From: Caballeronia sordidicola
GTDB taxonomy: Bacteria > Pseudomonadota > Gammaproteobacteria > Burkholderiales > Burkholderiaceae
Assembly: GCF_001544455.2 (NCBI RefSeq)
Contig: NZ_FCOC02000004.1
Location: 281,598 to 345,597 of the forward strand
Length of the DNA stretch: 64,000 bases
Direction of reading: 5' to 3'
The notes under the pieces are model-generated. The model had not been told where the DNA came from. It made no database searches and saw only the letters and a program-made list of their open reading frames with translations. Both the position numbers and the translations under genes were made by a program. Below are positions 24,224 to 31,774 of this stretch, one piece after another (within the stretch, counting starts at the first letter, position 1; every line of letters starts with the position of its first letter).

Positions 24224-24992
24224 AGGCCAGGATTACCTGCGGCAACTTCTTGCGTAGCGAAAGCAGCGCCGGTCCCTCAGCGCCTTTCTTGTTGGTGATC
24301 AGGGTATCTACCCGGTTGATGGGACAGAACGCAATCCGGCTGCACTGCCCGATCTTGCTGTAATCGGCCAATATCACCACGCGATCGGCGTGCGCGACCA
24401 TTGCGCGCGCGACTTCGGTTTCGGCGTGATCGAAGTTGGTCGCGCCATGCCGGTGATCAATGGCGACTGGAGAAAGCAGGGCGATATCCGCGCGGTATCG
24501 AAGGATCTCGGCAACCGTCGTGCCGCCCACGGTCGCGAATGCGCGGTCGCTGATCGAGCCGCCGAGCAGGATGATCTCATTGCTCGTATCGGTCTTTTCG
24601 CTGGTCGAACGCATCTTCTGCGCGACGTCAATGGAATTCGTGATGATCGTCAGATTGGCGAGTTTTGCGAGTTCTTCTGCGAGGATCGCGGTGGTCGTGC
24701 CGGCATCTATGAACAATGTCTGGCCGCTGCTGACCAGCGCTGTCGCTGCACGGGCAAGCGCATTCTTGGACTTCACGCGAGTGTGGCTGCGTTCGGCGAT
24801 GGGCGCCTCGTCAACGGGACGCGTCACGCCGCCATGCACGCGCTTTAGCTCGCCGAGCGCCTCCAGATCCACCAGGTCTCGCCGGACCGTCTCACGCGAC
24901 ACGCCGAGCTCGGCCATGATGCGCTCGGTCGATACGCGTTCGAGCGTCGCAAGCAGCGCCCGAATTCTCTGGTGACGATCTTCCTGCCACAT
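24222..24992 (-). CDS. DeoR/GlpR family regulator
   Basis: The 256-residue protein has a DeoR-type winged helix at the start (RHQRIRALLATLERVSTERIMAELGVSRETVRRDLVDLEALG, residues 6-48, with RVHGG following). A sugar-isomerase-like sensor domain follows: IDAGTTTAILAEEL, ITNSIDVAQKM, LLGGSISDRAFATVGGTTVAEIL and VILADYSKIGQCSRIAF. These proteins sense phosphorylated sugars or glycerol-phosphate-like molecules and usually repress neighbouring uptake genes. AAGGAACGC precedes the ATG. It is divergent from the ABC importer operon with 480 bp between. The Na/Pi remnant abuts its 3' end. Confidence 0.93.
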   Translation of the reverse strand: MWQEDRHQRIRALLATLERVSTERIMAELGVSRETVRRDLVDLEALGELKRVHGGVTRPVDEAPIAERSHTRVKSKNALARAATALVSSGQTLFIDAGTTTAILAEELAKLANLTIITNSIDVAQKMRSTSEKTDTSNEIILLGGSISDRAFATVGGTTVAEILRYRADIALLSPVAIDHRHGATNFDHAETEVARAMVAHADRVVILADYSKIGQCSRIAFCPINRVDTLITNKKGAEGPALLSLRKKLPQVILA

Positions 24993-25473
24993 GCGGCGTT
25001 CCTTGAGCTTTGATGTCCAGCGGATTTTTCCAGGGTCCTGACATGCGACAGCGCACTATGTGTCGTTCGCGTGTCGCCAATATTAATGAAGCAGTTCTTT
25101 GAAGCTTCACCGCTTTGCATCTGCGCTTCATGTCCTGTTTCACATCTGATTCACCCTGATCGCTGCAGCTCAAAGATTAACAAGAACCGGCGCCCTTCAG
25201 GTTGCATTTTTTTGGATACTTGCGAATTTGGGTATTTGAACTTAGTCTCTCCGTCACACTCGCCAATCGCTTCATTCGATTGCCAGCGGTGCCTGAAATC
25301 AGTCCTGGATCGCTGTCTTTTTAGCCGTCGTCATAGTTCTTAAATATTTGGCCGCCAGAGTCGCGTGCGCGCCGGATATGTGCGCATTAAAACCAAGTTT
25401 CGGATCGGGCAGCATGCACGCTGCACGCAACATTCCAAAAACGTAAGCACGTCAGGCAGAGGATGGAAACACC
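24993..25473. other. Divergent intergenic region (481 bp)
   Basis: This is the regulatory space between the DeoR gene and the ABC importer. It is more AT-rich than its surroundings (for instance TTTTTTTGGATACTTGCGAA near 25206 and TTCTTAAATATTTGG near 25340). No credible gene was found. I see no clear DeoR operator, only scattered short words such as TTGAACTTAG and CAATCGCTTCATTCGATTG (about 25260-25280), the latter an imperfect palindrome. Confidence 0.5.
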
Positions 25474-26628
25474 ATGATTCAACACGGGTTGCGAGTGGCT
25501 TCGCCTTTACACCGGAACGCCGGCCGCGGCGCGGCGGCAAAGGTATCCATCACGGCGGCCATCGCCACGTTGAGCGCGCTCGCGGGCCAGGCAATAGCGG
25601 CTCCGCCTGCGGCGCTCATCGAGGCGGCGAAGAAGGAAGGGCAGTTGACGACCATTGCATTGCCGCATGACTGGTGCGGTTATGGCGCGCTGATTGCGGG
25701 CTTCAAGGCGAAGTACGGCATCCAGGTCAACGAGCTGAATCCGGATGCCGGTTCAGGCGACGAAGTCGAGGCCATCAAGGCGAACAAGGGCAACACCGGA
25801 CCGCAGGCGCCCGACGTGATCGACGTGGGTTTGTCGTTTGGACCGACCGCACAGTCCGCCGGCTTGCTGCAGCCTTACAAGGTGTCTACATGGGGCTCGA
25901 TTCCTGATTCGGCGAAAGAGAAAGACGGCTATTGGTATGGCGACTATTACGGCGTGCTCTCGTTTGAAGTGAACACCGACATGATCGACAAGGTTCCCGC
26001 CGACTGGCCGGACCTGCTCAAGCCAGACTACAAGAATGCTGTTGCGCTCGCGGGCGATCCGCGATCGGCGAACCAGGCTATCCAGGCCGTCTATGCAGCC
26101 GGTCTGTCTCAAGCGAAGGGCGATGCATCGAAGGCGGGGCCCGCGGGTCTTAGCTACTTTGGCAGCATGAACAAGAATGGCAACTTCGTGCCGGTGATCG
26201 GCAAGGCGGCGTCGCTGGCGCAAGGCACCACGCCGGTCATCGTGCGCTGGGACTACAACGCGCTGGCGGATCGCGATACCTTGAAGGGCAATCCGAAGGT
26301 CGCCGTGGTCGTGCCGAAGACAGGCGTGGTCGCGGGCGTGTATGTGCAGGGCATCAGCGCCTACGCACCGCATCCGAACGCGGCGAAATTGTGGATGGAA
26401 TACCTCTACTCCGACGAAGGCCAGCTTGGCTGGCTCGCGGGATATTGCCATCCGATCCGCTTCAAGGATCTGGAAGCGAACAAGAAGATTCCGGCTGCAT
26501 TGCTTGCCAAGCTGCCGCCGCCCTCCGCATACAAGAACGTGGTGTTCCCGACGCTCGACGAGCAGAATGCTTCGAAAGCGCTCATCACGAAGCAATGGGA
26601 TCAGGTGGTCGGCGCCAACGTGAAGTAA
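25474..26628 (+). CDS. ABC importer, periplasmic binding protein (type-2, iron/phosphonate-like class)
   Basis: The 384-residue protein has an N-terminal export signal (AAIATLSALAGQAIAAPPAAL). The two lobes follow: EAAKKEGQLTTIALPHDWCGYGALIAGFKAKYGIQVNEL near residue 50, APDVIDVGLSFGPTAQSAGL near residue 112, and the hinge-side GYWYGDYYGVLSFEVNTDMI near residue 148. The class resembles the Fe(III)/2-aminoethylphosphonate/polyamine binding proteins; binding residues do not settle which. It is the first gene of a four-gene importer with two permeases and an ATPase. The divergent DeoR regulator suggests a phosphorylated sugar or polyol-type ligand, but that is only context. Confidence 0.88.
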   Translation: MIQHGLRVASPLHRNAGRGAAAKVSITAAIATLSALAGQAIAAPPAALIEAAKKEGQLTTIALPHDWCGYGALIAGFKAKYGIQVNELNPDAGSGDEVEAIKANKGNTGPQAPDVIDVGLSFGPTAQSAGLLQPYKVSTWGSIPDSAKEKDGYWYGDYYGVLSFEVNTDMIDKVPADWPDLLKPDYKNAVALAGDPRSANQAIQAVYAAGLSQAKGDASKAGPAGLSYFGSMNKNGNFVPVIGKAASLAQGTTPVIVRWDYNALADRDTLKGNPKVAVVVPKTGVVAGVYVQGISAYAPHPNAAKLWMEYLYSDEGQLGWLAGYCHPIRFKDLEANKKIPAALLAKLPPPSAYKNVVFPTLDEQNASKALITKQWDQVVGANVK

Positions 26629-26692
26629 CGAGCGTCCTTTTGGCTCGCGCTGGTTGCATCGCCGGCGCGGCTTGTCAGTCCAGAGCGACATC

Positions 26693-27622
26693 ATGAGCAC
26701 TTCATCGAAGATCGCCGCCCCCCGGTCCGTGCATGAGGACCCGTCGCTGGGTCCTGGCATGAAGGCGGCGAGACGTGTGTCGCCCGCGTGGAATTACCTT
26801 GGCATCCTGCCGTTTTTTGCTTTCGCCATATTGTTTCTGCTGCTGCCCACCGCCTGGTTGATGGTCGGCGCGTTCCAGGACGCACAGGGCCATTTCACGC
26901 TCGCCAATTTTCGCGAACTGCTGCAACCGAGCGTACTCGATGCCTACTGGATCAGCTTCAAGGTCAGCGCGGCGTCGGCGTTGGGCGGCGGATTTCTCGG
27001 GCTCTTGCTTGCTTGGGCCGCCGTGCAGGGCAAGTTGCCGGTCTGGATTCGTCCGACCTTGATGACGTTCTCGGGCGTGGCGTCGAACTTCGCGGGCGTG
27101 CCGCTCGCGTTCGCGTTCATCTGCACATTGGGGCGCGTCGGACTGGTCACGGTGCTGCTCAAGAAGTACGTGGGCATCAACCTGTATTCCACGGGCTTCA
27201 GTATCCTGAGCTTTACGGGACTGACGCTGACGTACCTGTATTTCCAGATTCCCCTGATGGTTCTTATCATCACGCCCGCGCTCGACGGCCTGAAACGCGA
27301 ATGGCGCGAAGCATGCGATTGCCTCGGTGGCAGTGCTTACCATTACTGGATGTATGTCGCGCTGCCGGTGCTTTGGCCAAGCGTGCTCGGGGCCACGCTG
27401 CTGTTGTTCGCCAATGCATTCGGCGCGGTTGCGACGGCTTATGCACTGACGGGGAGCTCGCTCAACATTGTGCCGATCGTGCTGTACGCGCAGATTCGTG
27501 GCGACGTTCTGCATAACGAGAACCTTGGCTACGCGTTGGCGCTCGGCATGGTGCTGGTCACGGGTCTGTCCAATGGCGGTTACATCTGGCTGCGTTCGCG
27601 CGCTGAAAGGGGGCGTCGATGA
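26693..27622 (+). CDS. ABC importer, permease 1
   Basis: The 309-residue membrane protein starts at the ATG at 26693 (GAGCGACATC before it). It has about six helices and the inward EAA loop REACDCLGGSAYHYWMYVALPVLWPS near residue 215, which contacts the ATPase. The order of helices, with LPVWIRPTLMTFSGVASNFAGVPLAF in the middle, is that of the PotB/phosphonate permease group. The stop shares four bases with permease 2 (ATGA), showing translational coupling. The 64-base gap after the binding-protein gene is normal for the operon. Confidence 0.92.
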   Translation: MSTSSKIAAPRSVHEDPSLGPGMKAARRVSPAWNYLGILPFFAFAILFLLLPTAWLMVGAFQDAQGHFTLANFRELLQPSVLDAYWISFKVSAASALGGGFLGLLLAWAAVQGKLPVWIRPTLMTFSGVASNFAGVPLAFAFICTLGRVGLVTVLLKKYVGINLYSTGFSILSFTGLTLTYLYFQIPLMVLIITPALDGLKREWREACDCLGGSAYHYWMYVALPVLWPSVLGATLLLFANAFGAVATAYALTGSSLNIVPIVLYAQIRGDVLHNENLGYALALGMVLVTGLSNGGYIWLRSRAERGRR

Positions 27623-28446
27623 GCACCGCAGCCGCTATTGCACCTGAGAACAAGATACGCACGCAGACCCGCGCGGGCGCGTGGATCGCGATGCTGGTCG
27701 GCGCGGTTTATTTTCTGCTGCCGCTTCTTGCGACGATCGAGTTCAGCCTGAAGATGCGGCGCAGCGAATACAGCTTCGACGCGTATCGTGTCGTACTCGC
27801 CGATCCGCATTTCCAGGCGTCGTTTGGCTACTCCATCCTGATGGGCGTGTTCGCGATCGTGCTCGGCGTGCTGCTGGTGGTTCCTACTGCATATTGGGTG
27901 CAGCTTCGCCTGCCGAAACTGCGCCCGCTGATCGAATTCATCACGCTGTTGCCGCTGGTGATCCCAGCTATTGTGATCGTGTTCGGTTATCTGCATATCT
28001 ATAACAGCAGTTCGTTTTTGCCGCTGACCGGCAACGAGCGCGCGACGGACTTCCTGCTGATTTGCGGCTACGTGACGCTGTGTTTGCCCTACATGTACCG
28101 GTCCGTCGATGCAGGCCTGCGCGCCGTCGACGTTCGCTCGCTGACGGAAGCTGCGGAATGCCTGGGCGCGACGTGGCCTACCATCCTCTTCAAGATCATC
28201 TTTCCGAATGTGCGTTCGGGCATCCTGTCGGGCGCGTTCCTGACGTTCGCGGTGGTGATTGGCGAGTTCACGCTCGCGAGCCTGCTCAACCGCCCGGCGT
28301 TCGGGCCTTATCTTCAGTTGATCGGCGCGAACCGGGCGTATGAACCGTCGGCGCTTGCGATCATTGCGTTTGCCATTACGTGGGCCTCGATGGGGCTCAT
28401 TCAGGTCTTCGGCTCGGCGCGGTCCATCGCCGGACAAAAAACTTAA
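27619..28446 (+). CDS. ABC importer, permease 2
   Basis: The 275-residue protein is the second half of the permease dimer. It shows the EAA loop TEAAECLGATWPTILFKIIFPNVRSG near residue 180 and helices LPLVIPAIVIVFGYLHIY and GAFLTFAVVIGEFTLASLLN. This is a PotC-type permease. It begins inside the stop codon of permease 1 and ends 14 bases before the ATPase gene start. The pair would form the channel for the ligand captured by the binding protein. Confidence 0.92.
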   Translation: MSTAAAIAPENKIRTQTRAGAWIAMLVGAVYFLLPLLATIEFSLKMRRSEYSFDAYRVVLADPHFQASFGYSILMGVFAIVLGVLLVVPTAYWVQLRLPKLRPLIEFITLLPLVIPAIVIVFGYLHIYNSSSFLPLTGNERATDFLLICGYVTLCLPYMYRSVDAGLRAVDVRSLTEAAECLGATWPTILFKIIFPNVRSGILSGAFLTFAVVIGEFTLASLLNRPAFGPYLQLIGANRAYEPSALAIIAFAITWASMGLIQVFGSARSIAGQKT

Positions 28447-28460
28447 AAGGCTGGCTTGTC

Positions 28461-29528
28461 ATGGCGCTTCTCGAGATCGAAAACCTCAGCAAGACGTTCG
28501 GCACGAACACGGTCCTGCATCAGTTCGACATGCAGATCGAACGCGGCGAGTTCATCACGTTTCTCGGCCCCTCGGGCTGCGGCAAGACAACCGTGCTGCG
28601 CATGATCGCCGGCTTCGAGACGCCCACGCGCGGCACGATCAAGCTCGGCGGCCGCGACGTGACTCATGTTCGTACGCGCCAGCGCAAGGTCGGCATGGTG
28701 TTCCAGTCGTACGCGCTGTTTCCGAACATGACGGTCGCGGACAACATCGGCTTCGGTCTGAAGGTGTTGCGCCGCCCGCAAGGCGAGATCAAGGCGCGTG
28801 TGGAGGAGATGCTTGCGCTCATCAAACTTCCCAAGCTGGCGGACCGGTATCCGTGGCAACTGTCGGGCGGCCAGCAGCAGCGCGTGGCGCTTGCGCGGGC
28901 GCTCGCGAGCAAGCCGCAAGTGCTGCTGCTCGATGAGCCGCTTTCCGCCCTCGACGCCAAGATTCGCGTCTCCTTGCGCGAAGACATCCGCAGCCTGCAG
29001 CGCGAACTCGGCATTACATCGATATTCGTCACGCACGATCAGGAAGAGGCGCTGTCGATATCCGACCGGATCGTCGTCATGAACGAAGGGCGCGTGGAGC
29101 AGATCGGAACGCCGTCGGAGATCTACAACTTTCCGCGCACGCGGTTCGTGGCGTCGTTTGTCGGCACGCTGAACCTGATGTCGGGACAGGTGGTGGATCC
29201 GGCGGGCGGCCGCATTGTGGTGGGCGGTCAGGAGCTACGGACTTCGCACGCGTTGAATTCAAGCGATGCCGGCAAGCAGCGCACGCTTGCCGTGCGTCCG
29301 GAGGCAATCGTGCTCGAAGCGCCGGCTAATGGGCGCAACACGCTTGCGGCAACCGTCGAAGAGGTCAATTTTCTCGGCGCGGTGGTGCGCATCCGGACGC
29401 GAGTGGACCAATCGGTGATTTCGCTCGATGTCTTCAACGACCCGAATCGCCGGCTGCCCGAGCGAGGGCAACCGGTAGCGCTCGGCTTCTCGCATGAGAA
29501 TCTGCTGGTTCTGGAAGAAGGGGCTTGA
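28461..29528 (+). CDS. ABC importer, ATP-binding subunit
   Basis: The 355-residue protein has the ABC ATPase motifs: Walker A GPSGCGKTTVLR near residue 38, Q-loop VFQSYALFPNMTV near residue 80, signature LSGGQQQRVALARAL near residue 137, Walker B LLLDEPLSALD near residue 158 and the switch His in IFVTHDQEEALSISDR. A C-terminal TOBE-like domain starts near residue 240 (PEAIVLEAP, then VRIRTRVDQSVISLDVFN). It resembles PotA/FbpC/PhnT-type ATPases that drive import. The ATG at 28461 is chosen because ALLEIENLSKTFG opens the domain. The operon ends at a strong terminator. Confidence 0.94.
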   Translation: MALLEIENLSKTFGTNTVLHQFDMQIERGEFITFLGPSGCGKTTVLRMIAGFETPTRGTIKLGGRDVTHVRTRQRKVGMVFQSYALFPNMTVADNIGFGLKVLRRPQGEIKARVEEMLALIKLPKLADRYPWQLSGGQQQRVALARALASKPQVLLLDEPLSALDAKIRVSLREDIRSLQRELGITSIFVTHDQEEALSISDRIVVMNEGRVEQIGTPSEIYNFPRTRFVASFVGTLNLMSGQVVDPAGGRIVVGGQELRTSHALNSSDAGKQRTLAVRPEAIVLEAPANGRNTLAATVEEVNFLGAVVRIRTRVDQSVISLDVFNDPNRRLPERGQPVALGFSHENLLVLEEGA

Positions 29529-29569
29529 CGGGCCAAAGCATCGTCCGGGTACCATCGTCTTACGTGAAG

Positions 29570-29604
29570 AAACCGTTCCGCAGATCGCGGGACGGTTTTT
29601 TTTT
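29570..29604 (+). terminator. Intrinsic terminator of the ABC importer operon
   Basis: AACCGTTCCGC pairs with the downstream CGCGGGACGGTT (short bulge), followed by a nine-base T run. It lies about 40 bp after the ATPase stop codon. Confidence 0.9.
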
Positions 29605-29666
29605 GCCATCGCGCGGCGCACGCAAGGCAACAACCTTGTCTTCTAGACTTATTGCATCTACAATAA

Positions 29667-29939
29667 ATGAAACAGTACGTGATGTTCGATCTGGACAAAG
29701 ACGCGTCGAACCGGCGCAAACATGGTGTATCGCTGGCCGACGCCGGACGGCTTGACTGGGATGCGCTGCGAATCAAGGCGGATACTCGGCGGGATTATCG
29801 CGAGGAGCGGTTTTTGGGGTATGGCGCGCTCGAAAGCCGGCTGCACTGTGTGGTGTTTACACCCCGTGACGGAGCTATCCGCGTTATTAGTTTTCGCCGC
29901 GCGAACAACAGGGAGATCAACGAATATGAGCAAAGCTAA
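29667..29939 (+). CDS. brnT: BrnT-family ribonuclease toxin
   Basis: The 90-residue protein has the BrnT pattern: FDLDKDASNRRKHGVSLADA near the start, DTRRDYREERFLGYGALESR, LHCVVFTPRDGAIRVISFRRANNREINEYEQ. The family toxin is a RelE-like ribonuclease whose activity depends on basic residues such as the RK-H in ASNRRKHG. Its last 14 bases overlap the start of the antitoxin gene. ATG at 29667 is the likely start, though ATG at 29682 is also possible. In the cell it would be held by BrnA, which also represses the operon. Confidence 0.88.
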   Translation: MKQYVMFDLDKDASNRRKHGVSLADAGRLDWDALRIKADTRRDYREERFLGYGALESRLHCVVFTPRDGAIRVISFRRANNREINEYEQS

Positions 29940-30231
29940 ACTGATCAGAAATACGCCGGAAGAAGAAGCGGCGATCAACCGCGGCATTGCCGCAGACTCC
30001 GACTCGGCCGAACTGTCGCCGGAGGAGTTCAAGGCGCTTCGCCCGTTTCCCGAGGTCATGGCTGAGCGTCGTATGGGACGGCCGCTGAAAGAGCATCCGA
30101 AGGAGCAGGTGAGCGTGCGCTACGACGCGGACGTGATTGCTGCGTTTCGCGCGACCGGCGACGGCTGGCAAACGCGGATGAACAACGCGCTGCGGGTTTA
30201 TTTGAGCGAGCATCCGTTGAAGACGGCTTGA
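29926..30231 (+). CDS. brnA: BrnA-family antitoxin
   Basis: The 101-residue protein begins MSKAKLIRNTPEEEAAINRG and has an acidic middle (DSDSAELSPEEFKALRPFPEV). The C-terminal ribbon-helix-helix type region reads GRPLKEHPKEQVSVRYDADVIAAFRATGDGWQTRMNNALRVYL, the pattern of BrnA proteins. It binds and neutralises BrnT and acts as a DNA-binding autorepressor. GGGAG lies eight bases before the ATG, inside the toxin gene. Toxin-first order, as is usual for brnTA. Confidence 0.9.
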   Translation: MSKAKLIRNTPEEEAAINRGIAADSDSAELSPEEFKALRPFPEVMAERRMGRPLKEHPKEQVSVRYDADVIAAFRATGDGWQTRMNNALRVYLSEHPLKTA

Positions 30232-30374
30232 TCCGAGCGCCGCGGCAGCAAGGGGGTCCAGCCATCAGGGCCGTTTCGGGTTATGTACCGGAGCGGCCTT
30301 GTCATTTTGCGCTGCCCGTCGCCGGAGCCCGATACTCCGCCACCGCGGCGAAATCCTGCACAATCTCCCCCGCT

Positions 30375-30413
30375 GTCTCAAAATGTTAAGGTAGGGTCCG
30401 GTTTATTTGAGAC
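30375..30413. repeat. Inverted repeat GTCTCAAA/TTTGAGAC
   Basis: Eight-base perfect arms enclose a 23-base AT-richer centre (GTAGGGTCCGG inside), just before the start region of the next gene. With a 4-base bulge the pairing extends through GCTGTC on the left and GGACAGC on the right. It could be an operator or the scar of a small mobile element. Confidence 0.55.
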
Positions 30414-30426
30414 GGACAGCAAAAGC

Positions 30427-31014
30427 GTGATTTTCGACACTTATTTCAAGTTTTCGGGTTTTCCGGCATCCCGCGTTCGAGCCTCGGGCGCGATCCTCGC
30501 TGCATCGATACTCCTTTTAAGCGCCTGCGCTTCCGTCCCGCCCGCGGACAACGCGGCGGTCGCAGTCCCGAGCGCGGCTTCGGCGCCGGTCGTTACTTCC
30601 GTGCCCAAGCCGCAAGCGCGCAGCCGCTCCGCTGAAGCGATCGCGGCCGGCGTTTCCGGTCCGCCCGGTGTGCAGCGCATCGATATTGGTGGTCCGAGCG
30701 GTTATAGAACGGAGGTTTCGATCACGCCGCCCAAGCAGGTTTGCGACCTCGACGCGTTCGCCGATGGCGTCCAGTACGGCTACGCGTACACCTGGAACCG
30801 GCTGGTCATGGAGCAAATCCGCGACGCCGGCAAACCGTCCACGCCGCCCAAAGCCCAGTTCGATCCCGCCGGCATCCACCTGCAGGACGAGCAATACAAG
30901 ATTGTCTGGAATGGCGAGCAGCGAGTGAACGCGTGCGCGTCTGATGGCTATCTGATCGGCCGGATTGTAGGCACGCATCAGGCTCTGGTCGACATGAAGG
31001 GCGGCGCGAGCTGA
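30427..31014 (+). CDS. Putative lipoprotein of unknown function
   Basis: From a GTG at 30427 the 195-residue protein has a basic lead, a hydrophobic helix and the lipobox LLSACAS, with Cys at about residue 34, so it should be an outer- or inner-membrane lipoprotein. A Pro/Ala/Ser/Val-rich stalk of about 50 residues follows. The compact C-terminal part has CDLDAFADGVQYGYAYTWNR and a second conserved-looking Cys in VNACASDGYLIGRIVG. The GACGGACAG element is the only ribosome-like site; an ATG at 30283 would add 48 residues including a Pro-rich stretch and is less likely. I do not recognise a family. Confidence 0.65.
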   Translation: MIFDTYFKFSGFPASRVRASGAILAASILLLSACASVPPADNAAVAVPSAASAPVVTSVPKPQARSRSAEAIAAGVSGPPGVQRIDIGGPSGYRTEVSITPPKQVCDLDAFADGVQYGYAYTWNRLVMEQIRDAGKPSTPPKAQFDPAGIHLQDEQYKIVWNGEQRVNACASDGYLIGRIVGTHQALVDMKGGAS

Positions 31015-31026
31015 ATACGCAGCGCC

Positions 31027-31395
31027 TTAGTCGCAAGTGTGCGCGTCTGCGACATACACCGCCGCGCTCACTATGTCCCCGTAAATGGTATATCCCGTGC
31101 CGTTTGCGGAGGGCTCCGCGTCGATCAGCAGCAGGGTTTCGCCTCTCGGGCCGTGCACGGTGATCACGTCGCCATCGGCGTTTGGCGAATATTCGCCGGT
31201 TTTCAGCGGCCGGGCCGCCCATTTCGCCTTCACGCAAGCGGTGAAGGGCAACACGGTGAGATGCGACGTTCCCGAACCCACGGGCACGGTTTTCACGAGC
31301 GAATCATATTGCGTCACGCAGCCGCCCAAGGCGAGCGCCGTCACAGCGGCGGTGGCGATCAGGGCGAGGGCGGCAGCAAGGCGTGGCGTTTTCAT
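31027..31395 (-). CDS. Putative small lipoprotein of unknown function
   Basis: The 122-residue protein has a signal peptide ending in a lipobox, AAVTALALGGCVTQYDSLVK, with Cys at about residue 26. The mature part of about 95 residues includes LTVLPFTACVKAKWAARPLKTGEYSP and ends YVADAHTCD, giving two cysteines that could pair. No family recognised. AAAGG lies nine bases before the ATG. It is convergent with the other putative lipoprotein gene, 12 bp between the stops, with no hairpin. Confidence 0.65.
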   Translation of the reverse strand: MKTPRLAAALALIATAAVTALALGGCVTQYDSLVKTVPVGSGTSHLTVLPFTACVKAKWAARPLKTGEYSPNADGDVITVHGPRGETLLLIDAEPSANGTGYTIYGDIVSAAVYVADAHTCD

Positions 31396-31774
31396 TCGGT
31401 AGAACCTTTTTTATCGATGATAGATGCGTCGCCCGGGGCGTGCACTGGAGCCAAGATGCTAACCGCTTGGCCAATCCGGCGTAAAGAAAGCACGCGGAGA
31501 CCGCCAGAAAAGTACGCCAAGGCGCGAGCAACCACGTAATAACCCGAACTCGCGCTCATAAAAAGCATAGAATCGCCGACTTTTCTTAAGTCCCGTCAAC
31601 CGTCGCCGATATACAGGCGTTGCTAACCGTAACGTTCTATTCAGGTTTATGAAATCTGGGAACGCGGGGTACGAGCGACAACGGTCCGGCTCACAGCCGA
31701 TCAGAACCAAGAACCAATAACAACGCCACTTGGCCGCAAGGCTGGAAAGCGTTGAAGCAAGTCCGGTAATTCGC
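31396..31774. other. Divergent intergenic region upstream of mprF (379 bp)
   Basis: This space holds the promoters of the small lipoprotein gene and mprF. It contains several AT-rich words such as TTTTTTATCGATGATAGATG near 31405-31430 and TTTATGAAATCTGGG near 31645. I found no gene, clear operator or terminator. A minus-strand frame at 31459-31932 covers part of it and mprF, but it looks like a shadow of mprF. Confidence 0.5.

Noticed and set aside
29667..31395. A genomic island or prophage around the brnTA genes
   Set aside because: Apart from the toxin-antitoxin pair and an inverted repeat, no integrase, transposase or attachment-site repeat was seen, and the neighbours look like ordinary chromosomal genes.
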